Source: Membranipora membranacea
Taxonomy: Eukaryota; Bryozoa; Gymnolaemata; Cheilostomatida; Membraniporidae
Length of the DNA: 64,000 nt
NCBI GenBank assembly: GCA_914767715.1
Contig: OU612068.1
Coordinates: 28,894,001 to 28,958,000 of the forward strand
Direction of reading: 5' to 3'
The notes below the pieces were generated by a model. The model had not been told where the DNA came from. It worked only from the letters and a program-made list of their open reading frames with translations, and did no database searches. Position numbers and translations under genes: made by a program. Positions within the stretch are counted from its first letter, which is position 1. Every line of letters starts with the position of its first letter. Below, piece after piece: positions 1-14,100 of this stretch.

Positions 1-3000
1 CCCAGCGCTCCGCAGCGTGGCCCAGATTCGAGTCGGGGGAGGCTGAACGCGCGAGGAGTGCCCCAGCGCTCCGCAGCGTGGCCCAGATTCGAGTCGGGGG
101 AGGCTGAACGCGCGAGGAGTGCCCCAGCGCTCCGCAGCGTGGCCCAGATTCGAGTCGGGGGAGGCTGAACGCGCGAGGAGTGCCCCAGCGCTCCGCAGCG
201 TGGCCCAGATTCGAGTCGGGGGAGGCTGAACGCGCGAGGAGTGCCCCAGCGCTCCGCAGCGTGGCCCAGATTCGAGTCGGGGGAGGCTGAACGCGCGAGG
301 AGTGCCCCAGCGCTCCGCAGCGTGGCCCAGATTCGAGTCGGGGGAGGCTGAACGCGCGAGGAGTGCCCCAGCGCTCCGCAGCGTGGCCCAGATTCGAGTC
401 GGGGGAGGCTGAACGCGCGAGGAGTGCCCCAGCGCTCCGCAGCGTGGCCCAGATTCGAGTCGGGGGAGGCTGAACGCGCGAGGAGTGCCCCAGCGCTCCG
501 CAGCGTGGCCCAGATTCGAGTCGGGGGAGGCTGAACGCGCGAGGAGTGCCCCAGCGCTCCGCAGCGTGGCCCAGATTCGAGTCGGGGGAGGCTGAACGCG
601 CGAGGAGTGCCCCAGCGCTCCGCAGCGTGGCCCAGATTCGAGTCGGGGGAGGCTGAACGCGCGAGGAGTGCCCCAGCGCTCCGCAGCGTGGCCCAGATTC
701 GAGTCGGGGGAGGCTGAACGCGCGAGGAGTGCCCCAGCGCTCCGCAGCGTGGCCCAGATTCGAGTCGGGGGAGGCTGAACGCGCGAGGAGTGCCCCAGCG
801 CTCCGCAGCGTGGCCCAGATTCGAGTCGGGGGAGGCTGAACGCGCGAGGAGTGCCCCAGCGCTCCGCAGCGTGGCCCAGATTCGAGTCGGGGGAGGCTGA
901 ACGCGCGAGGAGTGCCCCAGCGCTCCGCAGCGTGGCCCAGATTCGAGTCGGGGGAGGCTGAACGCGCGAGGAGTGCCCCAGCGCTCCGCAGCGTGGCCCA
1001 GATTCGAGTCGGGGGAGGCTGAACGCGCGAGGAGTGCCCCAGCGCTCCGCAGCGTGGCCCAGATTCGAGTCGGGGGAGGCTGAACGCGCGAGGAGTGCCC
1101 CAGCGCTCCGCAGCGTGGCCCAGATTCGAGTCGGGGGAGGCTGAACGCGCGAGGAGTGCCCCAGCGCTCCGCAGCGTGGCCCAGATTCGAGTCGGGGGAG
1201 GCTGAACGCGCGAGGAGTGCCCCAGCGCTCCGCAGCGTGGCCCAGATTCGAGTCGGGGGAGGCTGAACGCGCGAGGAGTGCCCCAGCGCTCCGCAGCGTG
1301 GCCCAGATTCGAGTCGGGGGAGGCTGAACGCGCGAGGAGTGCCCCAGCGCTCCGCAGCGTGGCCCAGATTCGAGTCGGGGGAGGCTGAACGCGCGAGGAG
1401 TGCCCCAGCGCTCCGCAGCGTGGCCCAGATTCGAGTCGGGGGAGGCTGAACGCGCGAGGAGTGCCCCAGCGCTCCGCAGCGTGGCCCAGATTCGAGTCGG
1501 GGGAGGCTGAACGCGCGAGGAGTGCCCCAGCGCTCCGCAGCGTGGCCCAGATTCGAGTCGGGGGAGGCTGAACGCGCGAGGAGTGCCCCAGCGCTCCGCA
1601 GCGTGGCCCAGATTCGAGTCGGGGGAGGCTGAACGCGCGAGGAGTGCCCCAGCGCTCCGCAGCGTGGCCCAGATTCGAGTCGGGGGAGGCTGAACGCGCG
1701 AGGAGTGCCCCAGCGCTCCGCAGCGTGGCCCAGATTCGAGTCGGGGGAGGCTGAACGCGCGAGGAGTGCCCCAGCGCTCCGCAGCGTGGCCCAGATTCGA
1801 GTCGGGGGAGGCTGAACGCGCGAGGAGTGCCCCAGCGCTCCGCAGCGTGGCCCAGATTCGAGTCGGGGGAGGCTGAACGCGCGAGGAGTGCCCCAGCGCT
1901 CCGCAGCGTGGCCCAGATTCGAGTCGGGGGAGGCTGAACGCGCGAGGAGTGCCCCAGCGCTCCGCAGCGTGGCCCAGATTCGAGTCGGGGGAGGCTGAAC
2001 GCGCGAGGAGTGCCCCAGCGCTCCGCAGCGTGGCCCAGATTCGAGTCGGGGGAGGCTGAACGCGCGAGGAGTGCCCCAGCGCTCCGCAGCGTGGCCCAGA
2101 TTCGAGTCGGGGGAGGCTGAACGCGCGAGGAGTGCCCCAGCGCTCCGCAGCGTGGCCCAGATTCGAGTCGGGGGAGGCTGAACGCGCGAGGAGTGCCCCA
2201 GCGCTCCGCAGCGTGGCCCAGATTCGAGTCGGGGGAGGCTGAACGCGCGAGGAGTGCCCCAGCGCTCCGCAGCGTGGCCCAGATTCGAGTCGGGGGAGGC
2301 TGAACGCGCGAGGAGTGCCCCAGCGCTCCGCAGCGTGGCCCAGATTCGAGTCGGGGGAGGCTGAACGCGCGAGGAGTGCCCCAGCGCTCCGCAGCGTGGC
2401 CCAGATTCGAGTCGGGGGAGGCTGAACGCGCGAGGAGTGCCCCAGCGCTCCGCAGCGTGGCCCAGATTCGAGTCGGGGGAGGCTGAACGCGCGAGGAGTG
2501 CCCCAGCGCTCCGCAGCGTGGCCCAGATTCGAGTCGGGGGAGGCTGAACGCGCGAGGAGTGCCCCAGCGCTCCGCAGCGTGGCCCAGATTCGAGTCGGGG
2601 GAGGCTGAACGCGCGAGGAGTGCCCCAGCGCTCCGCAGCGTGGCCCAGATTCGAGTCGGGGGAGGCTGAACGCGCGAGGAGTGCCCCAGCGCTCCGCAGC
2701 GTGGCCCAGATTCGAGTCGGGGGAGGCTGAACGCGCGAGGAGTGCCCCAGCGCTCCGCAGCGTGGCCCAGATTCGAGTCGGGGGAGGCTGAACGCGCGAG
2801 GAGTGCCCCAGCGCTCCGCAGCGTGGCCCAGATTCGAGTCGGGGGAGGCTGAACGCGCGAGGAGTGCCCCAGCGCTCCGCAGCGTGGCCCAGATTCGAGT
2901 CGGGGGAGGCTGAACGCGCGAGGAGTGCCCCAGCGCTCCGCAGCGTGGCCCAGATTCGAGTCGGGGGAGGCTGAACGCGCGAGGAGTGCCCCAGCGCTCC

Positions 3001-6000
3001 GCAGCGTGGCCCAGATTCGAGTCGGGGGAGGCTGAACGCGCGAGGAGTGCCCCAGCGCTCCGCAGCGTGGCCCAGATTCGAGTCGGGGGAGGCTGAACGC
3101 GCGAGGAGTGCCCCAGCGCTCCGCAGCGTGGCCCAGATTCGAGTCGGGGGAGGCTGAACGCGCGAGGAGTGCCCCAGCGCTCCGCAGCGTGGCCCAGATT
3201 CGAGTCGGGGGAGGCTGAACGCGCGAGGAGTGCCCCAGCGCTCCGCAGCGTGGCCCAGATTCGAGTCGGGGGAGGCTGAACGCGCGAGGAGTGCCCCAGC
3301 GCTCCGCAGCGTGGCCCAGATTCGAGTCGGGGGAGGCTGAACGCGCGAGGAGTGCCCCAGCGCTCCGCAGCGTGGCCCAGATTCGAGTCGGGGGAGGCTG
3401 AACGCGCGAGGAGTGCCCCAGCGCTCCGCAGCGTGGCCCAGATTCGAGTCGGGGGAGGCTGAACGCGCGAGGAGTGCCCCAGCGCTCCGCAGCGTGGCCC
3501 AGATTCGAGTCGGGGGAGGCTGAACGCGCGAGGAGTGCCCCAGCGCTCCGCAGCGTGGCCCAGATTCGAGTCGGGGGAGGCTGAACGCGCGAGGAGTGCC
3601 CCAGCGCTCCGCAGCGTGGCCCAGATTCGAGTCGGGGGAGGCTGAACGCGCGAGGAGTGCCCCAGCGCTCCGCAGCGTGGCCCAGATTCGAGTCGGGGGA
3701 GGCTGAACGCGCGAGGAGTGCCCCAGCGCTCCGCAGCGTGGCCCAGATTCGAGTCGGGGGAGGCTGAACGCGCGAGGAGTGCCCCAGCGCTCCGCAGCGT
3801 GGCCCAGATTCGAGTCGGGGGAGGCTGAACGCGCGAGGAGTGCCCCAGCGCTCCGCAGCGTGGCCCAGATTCGAGTCGGGGGAGGCTGAACGCGCGAGGA
3901 GTGCCCCAGCGCTCCGCAGCGTGGCCCAGATTCGAGTCGGGGGAGGCTGAACGCGCGAGGAGTGCCCCAGCGCTCCGCAGCGTGGCCCAGATTCGAGTCG
4001 GGGGAGGCTGAACGCGCGAGGAGTGCCCCAGCGCTCCGCAGCGTGGCCCAGATTCGAGTCGGGGGAGGCTGAACGCGCGAGGAGTGCCCCAGCGCTCCGC
4101 AGCGTGGCCCAGATTCGAGTCGGGGGAGGCTGAACGCGCGAGGAGTGCCCCAGCGCTCCGCAGCGTGGCCCAGATTCGAGTCGGGGGAGGCTGAACGCGC
4201 GAGGAGTGCCCCAGCGCTCCGCAGCGTGGCCCAGATTCGAGTCGGGGGAGGCTGAACGCGCGAGGAGTGCCCCAGCGCTCCGCAGCGTGGCCCAGATTCG
4301 AGTCGGGGGAGGCTGAACGCGCGAGGAGTGCCCCAGCGCTCCGCAGCGTGGCCCAGATTCGAGTCGGGGGAGGCTGAACGCGCGAGGAGTGCCCCAGCGC
4401 TCCGCAGCGTGGCCCAGATTCGAGTCGGGGGAGGCTGAACGCGCGAGGAGTGCCCCAGCGCTCCGCAGCGTGGCCCAGATTCGAGTCGGGGGAGGCTGAA
4501 CGCGCGAGGAGTGCCCCAGCGCTCCGCAGCGTGGCCCAGATTCGAGTCGGGGGAGGCTGAACGCGCGAGGAGTGCCCCAGCGCTCCGCAGCGTGGCCCAG
4601 ATTCGAGTCGGGGGAGGCTGAACGCGCGAGGAGTGCCCCAGCGCTCCGCAGCGTGGCCCAGATTCGAGTCGGGGGAGGCTGAACGCGCGAGGAGTGCCCC
4701 AGCGCTCCGCAGCGTGGCCCAGATTCGAGTCGGGGGAGGCTGAACGCGCGAGGAGTGCCCCAGCGCTCCGCAGCGTGGCCCAGATTCGAGTCGGGGGAGG
4801 CTGAACGCGCGAGGAGTGCCCCAGCGCTCCGCAGCGTGGCCCAGATTCGAGTCGGGGGAGGCTGAACGCGCGAGGAGTGCCCCAGCGCTCCGCAGCGTGG
4901 CCCAGATTCGAGTCGGGGGAGGCTGAACGCGCGAGGAGTGCCCCAGCGCTCCGCAGCGTGGCCCAGATTCGAGTCGGGGGAGGCTGAACGCGCGAGGAGT
5001 GCCCCAGCGCTCCGCAGCGTGGCCCAGATTCGAGTCGGGGGAGGGCTGAACGCGCGAGGAGTGCCCCAGCGCTCCGCAGCGTGGCCCAGATTCGAGTCGG
5101 GGGAGGCTGAACGCGCGAGGAGTGCCCCAGCGCTCCGCAGCGTGGCCCAGATTCGAGTCGGGGGAGGGCTGAACGCGCGAGGAGTGCCCCAGCGCTCCGC
5201 AGCGTGGCCCAGATTCGAGTCGGGGGAGGCTGAACGCGCGAGGAGTGCCCCAGCGCTCCGCAGCGTGGCCCAGATTCGAGTCGGGGGAGGCTGAACGCGC
5301 GAGGAGTGCCCCAGCGCTCCGCAGCGTGGCCCAGATTCGAGTCGGGGGAGGCTGAACGCGCGAGGAGTGCCCCAGCGCTCCGCAGCGTGGCCCAGATTCG
5401 AGTCGGGGGAGGCTGAACGCGCGAGGAGTGCCCCAGCGCTCCGCAGCGTGGCCCAGATTCGAGTCGGGGGAGGCTGAACGCGCGAGGAGTGCCCCAGCGC
5501 TCCGCAGCGTGGCCCAGATTCGAGTCGGGGGAGGCTGAACGCGCGAGGAGTGCCCCAGCGCTCCGCAGCGTGGCCCAGATTCGAGTCGGGGGAGGCTGAA
5601 CGCGCGAGGAGTGCCCCAGCGCTCCGCAGCGTGGCCCAGCTTCGAGTCGGGGGAGGCTGAACGCGCGAGGAGTGCCCCAGCGCTCCGCAGCGTGGCCCAG
5701 ATTCGAGTCGGGGGAGGCCTGAACGCGCGAGGAGTGCCCCAGCGCTCCGCAGCGTGGCCCAGATTCGAGTCGGGGGAGGCTGAACGCGCGAGGAGTGCCC
5801 CAGCGCTTCCGCAGCGTGGCCCAGATTCGAGTCGGGGGAGGCTGAACGCCGCGAGGAGTGCCCCAGCGCTCCGCAGCGTGGCCCAGATTCGAGTCGGGGG
5901 AGGCTGAACGCGCGAGGAGTGCCCCAGCGCTCCGCAGCGTGGCCCAGATTCGAGTCGGGGGAGGCTGAACGCGCGAGGAGTGCCCCAGCGCTCCGCAGCG

Positions 6001-8159
6001 TGGCCCAGATTCGAGTCGGGGGAGGCTGAACGCGCGAGGAGTGCCCCAGCGCTCCGCAGCGTGGCCCAGATTCGAGTCGGGGGAGGCTGAACGCGCGAGG
6101 AGTGCCCCAGCGCTCCGCAGCGTGGCCCAGATTCGAGTCGGGGGAGGCTGAACGCGCGAGGAGTGCCCCAGCGCTCCGCAGCGTGGCCCAGATTCGAGTC
6201 GGGGGAGGCTGAACGCGCGAGGAGTGCCCCAGCGCTCCGCAGCGTGGCCCAGATTCGAGTCGGGGGAGGCTGAACGCGCGAGGAGTGCCCCAGCGCTCCG
6301 CAGCGTGGCCCAGATTCGAGTCGGGGGAGGCTGAACGCGCGAGGAGTGCCCCAGCGCTCCGCAGCGTGGCCCAGATTCGAGTCGGGGGAGGCTGAACGCG
6401 CGAGGAGTGCCCCAGCGCTCCGCAGCGTGGCCCAGATTCGAGTCGGGGGAGGCTGAACGCGCGAGGAGTGCCCCAGCGCTCCGCAGCGTGGCCCAGATTC
6501 GAGTCGGGGGAGGCTGAACGCGCGAGGAGTGCCCCAGCGCTCCGCAGCGTGGCCCAGATTCGAGTCGGGGGAGGCTGAACGCGCGAGGAGTGCCCCAGCG
6601 CTCCGCAGCGTGGCCCAGATTCGAGTCGGGGGAGGCTGAACGCGCGAGGAGTGCCCCAGCGCTCCGCAGCGTGGCCCAGATTCGAGTCGGGGGAGGCTGA
6701 ACGCGCGAGGAGTGCCCCAGCGCTCCGCAGCGTGGCCCAGATTCGAGTCGGGGGAGGCTGAACGCGCGAGGAGTGCCCCAGCGCTCCGCAGCGTGGCCCA
6801 GATTCGAGTCGGGGGAGGCTGAACGCGCGAGGAGTGCCCCAGCGCTCCGCAGCGTGGCCCAGATTCGAGTCGGGGGAGGCTGAACGCGCGAGGAGTGCCC
6901 CAGCGCTCCGCAGCGTGGCCCAGATTCGAGTCGGGGGAGGCTGAACGCGCGAGGAGTGCCCCAGCGCTCCGCAGCGTGGCCCAGATTCGAGTCGGGGGAG
7001 GCTGAACGCGCGAGGAGTGCCCCAGCGCTCCGCAGCGTGGCCCAGATTCGAGTCGGGGGAGGCTGAACGCGCGAGGAGTGCCCCAGCGCTCCGCAGCGTG
7101 GCCCAGATTCGAGTCGGGGGAGGCTGAACGCGCGAGGAGTGCCCCAGCGCTCCGCAGCGTGGCCCAGATTCGAGTCGGGGGAGGCTGAACGCGCGAGGAG
7201 TGCCCCAGCGCTCCGCAGCGTGGCCCAGATTCGAGTCGGGGGAGGCTGAACGCGCGAGGAGTGCCCCAGCGCTCCGCAGCGTGGCCCAGATTCGAGTCGG
7301 GGGAGGCTGAACGCGCGAGGAGTGCCCCAGCGCTCCGCAGCGTGGCCCAGATTCGAGTCGGGGGAGGCTGAACGCGCGAGGAGTGCCCCAGCGCTCCGCA
7401 GCGTGGCCCAGATTCGAGTCGGGGGAGGGCTGAACGCGCGAGGAGTGCCCCAGCGCTCCGCAGCGTGGCCCAGATTCGAGTCGGGGGAGGCTGAACGCGC
7501 GAGGAGTGCCCCAGCGCTCCGCAGCGTGGCCCAGATTCGAGTCGGGGGAGGCTGAACGCGCGAGGAGTGCCCCAGCGCTCCGCAGCGTGGCCCAGATTCG
7601 AGTCGGGGGAGGCTGAACGCGCGAGGAGTGCCCCAGCGCTCCGCAGCGTGGCCCAGATTCGAGTCGGGGGAGGCTGAACGCGCGAGGAGTGCCCCAGCGC
7701 TCCGCAGCGTGGCCCAGATTCGAGTCGGGGGAGGCTGAACGCGCGAGGAGTGCCCCAGCGCTCCGCAGCGTGGCCCAGATTCGAGTCGGGGGAGGCTGAA
7801 CGCGCGAGGAGTGCCCCAGCGCTCCGCAGCGTGGCCCAGATTCGAGTCGGGGGAGGCTGAACGCGCGAGGAGTGCCCCAGCGCTCCGCAGCGTGGCCCAG
7901 ATTCGAGTCGGGGGAGGCTGAACGCGCGAGGAGTGCCCCAGCGCTCCGCAGCGTGGCCCAGATTCGAGTCGGGGGAGGCTGAACGCGCGAGGAGTGCCCC
8001 AGCGCTCCGCAGCGTGGCCCAGATTCGAGTCGGGGGAGGCTGAACGCGCGAGGAGTGCCCCAGCGCTCCGCAGCGTGGCCCAGATTCGAGTCGGGGGAGG
8101 CTGAACGCGCGAGGAGTGCCCCAGCGCTCCGCAGCGTGGCCCAGATTCGAGTCGGGGGA
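1..8159. repeat. 61-bp GC-rich satellite array (about 134 copies)
   Basis: The unit starts cccagcgctccgcagcgtgg and recurs every 61 bases from the first base of the window, so the array continues beyond the left edge. Almost all copies are identical. The exceptions are single-base changes near 5,041-5,850 and one inserted g near 7,427. Each unit holds eight CpG dinucleotides and the core cccagattcgagtcgggg, which is shared with the 46-bp array that follows. Reading frames of up to 118 codons here are by-products of the repeat and are not genes. A subtelomeric, centromeric or other heterochromatic location is possible but cannot be decided from sequence. Confidence 0.97.
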
Positions 8160-11100
8160 ACACTTGCCCCTTCCATTATTTAATGCCCAGATTCGAGTCG
8201 GGGGACCACTTGCCCCTTCCATTATTTAATGCCCAGATTCGAGTCGGGGGACCACTTGCCCCTTCCATTATTTAATGCCCAGATTCGAGTCGGGGGACCA
8301 CTTGCCCCTTCCATTATTTAATGCCCAGATTCGAGTCGGGGGACCACTTGCCCCTTCCATTATTTAATGCCCAGATTCGAGTCGGGGGACCACTTGCCCC
8401 TTCCATTATTTAATGCCCAGATTCGAGTCGGGGGACCACTTGCCCCTTCCATTATTTAATGCCCAGATTCGAGTCGGGGGACCACTTGCCCCTTCCATTA
8501 TTTAATGCCCAGATTCGAGTCGGGGGACCACTTGCCCCTTCCATTATTTAATGCCCAGATTCGAGTCGGGGGACCACTTGCCCCTTCCATTATTTAATGC
8601 CCAGATTCGAGTCGGGGGACCACTTGCCCCTTCCATTATTTAATGCCCAGATTCGAGTCGGGGGACCACTTGCCCCTTCCATTATTTAATGCCCAGATTC
8701 GAGTCGGGGGACCACTTGCCCCTTCCATTATTTAATGCCCAGATTCGAGTCGGGGGACCACTTGCCCCTTCCATTATTTAATGCCCAGATTCGAGTCGGG
8801 GGACCACTTGCCCCTTCCATTATTTAATGCCCAGATTCGAGTCGGGGGACCACTTGCCCCTTCCATTATTTAATGCCCAGATTCGAGTCGGGGGACCACT
8901 TGCCCCTTCCATTATTTAATGCCCAGATTCGAGTCGGGGGACCACTTGCCCCTTCCATTATTTAATGCCCAGATTCGAGTCGGGGGACCACTTGCCCCTT
9001 CCATTATTTAATGCCCAGATTCGAGTCGGGGGACCACTTGCCCCTTCCATTATTTAATGCCCAGATTCGAGTCGGGGGACCACTTGCCCCTTCCATTATT
9101 TAATGCCCAGATTCGAGTCGGGGGACCACTTGCCCCTTCCATTATTTAATGCCCAGATTCGAGTCGGGGGACCACTTGCCCCTTCCATTATTTAATGCCC
9201 AGATTCGAGTCGGGGGACCACTTGCCCCTTCCATTATTTAATGCCCAGATTCGAGTCGGGGGACCACTTGCCCCTTCCATTATTTAATGCCCAGATTCGA
9301 GTCGGGGGACCACTTGCCCCTTCCATTATTTAATGCCCAGATTCGAGTCGGGGGACCACTTGCCCCTTCCATTATTTAATGCCCAGATTCGAGTCGGGGG
9401 ACCACTTGCCCCTTCCATTATTTAATGCCCAGATTCGAGTCGGGGGACCACTTGCCCCTTCCATTATTTAATGCCCAGATTCGAGTCGGGGGACCACTTG
9501 CCCCTTCCATTATTTAATGCCCAGATTCGAGTCGGGGGACCACTTGCCCCTTCCATTATTTAATGCCCAGATTCGAGTCGGGGGACCACTTGCCCCTTCC
9601 ATTATTTAATGCCCAGATTCGAGTCGGGGGACCACTTGCCCCTTCCATTATTTAATGCCCAGATTCGAGTCGGGGGACCACTTGCCCCTTCCATTATTTA
9701 ATGCCCAGATTCGAGTCGGGGGACCACTTGCCCCTTCCATTATTTAATGCCCAGATTCGAGTCGGGGGACCACTTGCCCCTTCCATTATTTAATGCCCAG
9801 ATTCGAGTCGGGGGACCACTTGCCCCTTCCATTATTTAATGCCCAGATTCGAGTCGGGGGACCACTTGCCCCTTCCATTATTTAATGCCCAGATTCGAGT
9901 CGGGGGACCACTTGCCCCTTCCATTATTTAATGCCCAGATTCGAGTCGGGGGACCACTTGCCCCTTCCATTATTTAATGCCCAGATTCGAGTCGGGGGAC
10001 CACTTGCCCCTTCCATTATTTAATGCCCAGATTCGAGTCGGGGGACCACTTGCCCCTTCCATTATTTAATGCCCAGATTCGAGTCGGGGGACCACTTGCC
10101 CCTTCCATTATTTAATGCCCAGATTCGAGTCGGGGGACCACTTGCCCCTTCCATTATTTAATGCCCAGATTCGAGTCGGGGGACCACTTGCCCCTTCCAT
10201 TATTTAATGCCCAGATTCGAGTCGGGGGACCACTTGCCCCTTCCATTATTTAATGCCCAGATTCGAGTCGGGGGACCACTTGCCCCTTCCATTATTTAAT
10301 GCCCAGATTCGAGTCGGGGGACCACTTGCCCCTTCCATTATTTAATGCCCAGATTCGAGTCGGGGGACCACTTGCCCCTTCCATTATTTAATGCCCAGAT
10401 TCGAGTCGGGGGACCACTTGCCCCTTCCATTATTTAATGCCCAGATTCGAGTCGGGGGACCACTTGCCCCTTCCATTATTTAATGCCCAGATTCGAGTCG
10501 GGGGACCACTTGCCCCTTCCATTATTTAATGCCCAGATTCGAGTCGGGGGACCACTTGCCCCTTCCATTATTTAATGCCCAGATTCGAGTCGGGGGACCA
10601 CTTGCCCCTTCCATTATTTAATGCCCAGATTCGAGTCGGGGGACCACTTGCCCCTTCCATTATTTAATGCCCAGATTCGAGTCGGGGGACCACTTGCCCC
10701 TTCCATTATTTAATGCCCAGATTCGAGTCGGGGGACCACTTGCCCCTTCCATTATTTAATGCCCAGATTCGAGTCGGGGGACCACTTGCCCCTTCCATTA
10801 TTTAATGCCCAGATTCGAGTCGGGGGACCACTTGCCCCTTCCATTATTTAATGCCCAGATTCGAGTCGGGGGACCACTTGCCCCTTCCATTATTTAATGC
10901 CCAGATTCGAGTCGGGGGACCACTTGCCCCTTCCATTATTTAATGCCCAGATTCGAGTCGGGGGACCACTTGCCCCTTCCATTATTTAATGCCCAGATTC
11001 GAGTCGGGGGACCACTTGCCCCTTCCATTATTTAATGCCCAGATTCGAGTCGGGGGACCACTTGCCCCTTCCATTATTTAATGCCCAGATTCGAGTCGGG

Positions 11101-14100
11101 GGACCACTTGCCCCTTCCATTATTTAATGCCCAGATTCGAGTCGGGGGACCACTTGCCCCTTCCATTATTTAATGCCCAGATTCGAGTCGGGGGACCACT
11201 TGCCCCTTCCATTATTTAATGCCCAGATTCGAGTCGGGGGACCACTTGCCCCTTCCATTATTTAATGCCCAGATTCGAGTCGGGGGACCACTTGCCCCTT
11301 CCATTATTTAATGCCCAGATTCGAGTCGGGGGACCACTTGCCCCTTCCATTATTTAATGCCCAGATTCGAGTCGGGGGACCACTTGCCCCTTCCATTATT
11401 TAATGCCCAGATTCGAGTCGGGGGACCACTTGCCCCTTCCATTATTTAATGCCCAGATTCGAGTCGGGGGACCACTTGCCCCTTCCATTATTTAATGCCC
11501 AGATTCGAGTCGGGGGACCACTTGCCCCTTCCATTATTTAATGCCCAGATTCGAGTCGGGGGACCACTTGCCCCTTCCATTATTTAATGCCCAGATTCGA
11601 GTCGGGGGACCACTTGCCCCTTCCATTATTTAATGCCCAGATTCGAGTCGGGGGACCACTTGCCCCTTCCATTATTTAATGCCCAGATTCGAGTCGGGGG
11701 ACCACTTGCCCCTTCCATTATTTAATGCCCAGATTCGAGTCGGGGGACCACTTGCCCCTTCCATTATTTAATGCCCAGATTCGAGTCGGGGGACCACTTG
11801 CCCCTTCCATTATTTAATGCCCAGATTCGAGTCGGGGGACCACTTGCCCCTTCCATTATTTAATGCCCAGATTCGAGTCGGGGGACCACTTGCCCCTTCC
11901 ATTATTTAATGCCCAGATTCGAGTCGGGGGACCACTTGCCCCTTCCATTATTTAATGCCCAGATTCGAGTCGGGGGACCACTTGCCCCTTCCATTATTTA
12001 ATGCCCAGATTCGAGTCGGGGGACCACTTGCCCCTTCCATTATTTAATGCCCAGATTCGAGTCGGGGGACCACTTGCCCCTTCCATTATTTAATGCCCAG
12101 ATTCGAGTCGGGGGACCACTTGCCCCTTCCATTATTTAATGCCCAGATTCGAGTCGGGGGACCACTTGCCCCTTCCATTATTTAATGCCCAGATTCGAGT
12201 CGGGGGACCACTTGCCCCTTCCATTATTTAATGCCCAGATTCGAGTCGGGGGACCACTTGCCCCTTCCATTATTTAATGCCCAGATTCGAGTCGGGGGAC
12301 CACTTGCCCCTTCCATTATTTAATGCCCAGATTCGAGTCGGGGGACCACTTGCCCCTTCCATTATTTAATGCCCAGATTCGAGTCGGGGGACCACTTGCC
12401 CCTTCCATTATTTAATGCCCAGATTCGAGTCGGGGGACCACTTGCCCCTTCCATTATTTAATGCCCAGATTCGAGTCGGGGGACCACTTGCCCCTTCCAT
12501 TATTTAATGCCCAGATTCGAGTCGGGGGACCACTTGCCCCTTCCATTATTTAATGCCCAGATTCGAGTCGGGGGACCACTTGCCCCTTCCATTATTTAAT
12601 GCCCAGATTCGAGTCGGGGGACCACTTGCCCCTTCCATTATTTAATGCCCAGATTCGAGTCGGGGGACCACTTGCCCCTTCCATTATTTAATGCCCAGAT
12701 TCGAGTCGGGGGACCACTTGCCCCTTCCATTATTTAATGCCCAGATTCGAGTCGGGGGACCACTTGCCCCTTCCATTATTTAATGCCCAGATTCGAGTCG
12801 GGGGACCACTTGCCCCTTCCATTATTTAATGCCCAGATTCGAGTCGGGGGACCACTTGCCCCTTCCATTATTTAATGCCCAGATTCGAGTCGGGGGACCA
12901 CTTGCCCCTTCCATTATTTAATGCCCAGATTCGAGTCGGGGGACCACTTGCCCCTTCCATTATTTAATGCCCAGATTCGAGTCGGGGGACCACTTGCCCC
13001 TTCCATTATTTAATGCCCAGATTCGAGTCGGGGGACCACTTGCCCCTTCCATTATTTAATGCCCAGATTCGAGTCGGGGGACCACTTGCCCCTTCCATTA
13101 TTTAATGCCCAGATTCGAGTCGGGGGACCACTTGCCCCTTCCATTATTTAATGCCCAGATTCGAGTCGGGGGACCACTTGCCCCTTCCATTATTTAATGC
13201 CCAGATTCGAGTCGGGGGACCACTTGCCCCTTCCATTATTTAATGCCCAGATTCGAGTCGGGGGACCACTTGCCCCTTCCATTATTTAATGCCCAGATTC
13301 GAGTCGGGGGACCACTTGCCCCTTCCATTATTTAATGCCCAGATTCGAGTCGGGGGACCACTTGCCCCTTCCATTATTTAATGCCCAGATTCGAGTCGGG
13401 GGACCACTTGCCCCTTCCATTATTTAATGCCCAGATTCGAGTCGGGGGACCACTTGCCCCTTCCATTATTTAATGCCCAGATTCGAGTCGGGGGACCACT
13501 TGCCCCTTCCATTATTTAATGCCCAGATTCGAGTCGGGGGACCACTTGCCCCTTCCATTATTTAATGCCCAGATTCGAGTCGGGGGACCACTTGCCCCTT
13601 CCATTATTTAATGCCCAGATTCGAGTCGGGGGACCACTTGCCCCTTCCATTATTTAATGCCCAGATTCGAGTCGGGGGACCACTTGCCCCTTCCATTATT
13701 TAATGCCCAGATTCGAGTCGGGGGACCACTTGCCCCTTCCATTATTTAATGCCCAGATTCGAGTCGGGGGACCACTTGCCCCTTCCATTATTTAATGCCC
13801 AGATTCGAGTCGGGGGACCACTTGCCCCTTCCATTATTTAATGCCCAGATTCGAGTCGGGGGACCACTTGCCCCTTCCATTATTTAATGCCCAGATTCGA
13901 GTCGGGGGAACACTTGCCCCTTCCATTATTTAATGCCCAGATTCGAGTCGGGGGACCACTTGCCCCTTCCATTATTTAATGCCCAGATTCGAGTCGGGGG
14001 ACCACTTGCCCCTTCCATTATTTAATGCCCAGATTCGAGTCGGGGGACCACTTGCCCCTTCCATTATTTAATGCCCAGATTCGAGTCGGGGGACCACTTG

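Noticed and set aside
4938-7555. Frames of 77-118 codons in the 61-bp array
   Set aside because: They appear only where one-base insertions shift the repeat. The same words occur in every copy without an open frame.
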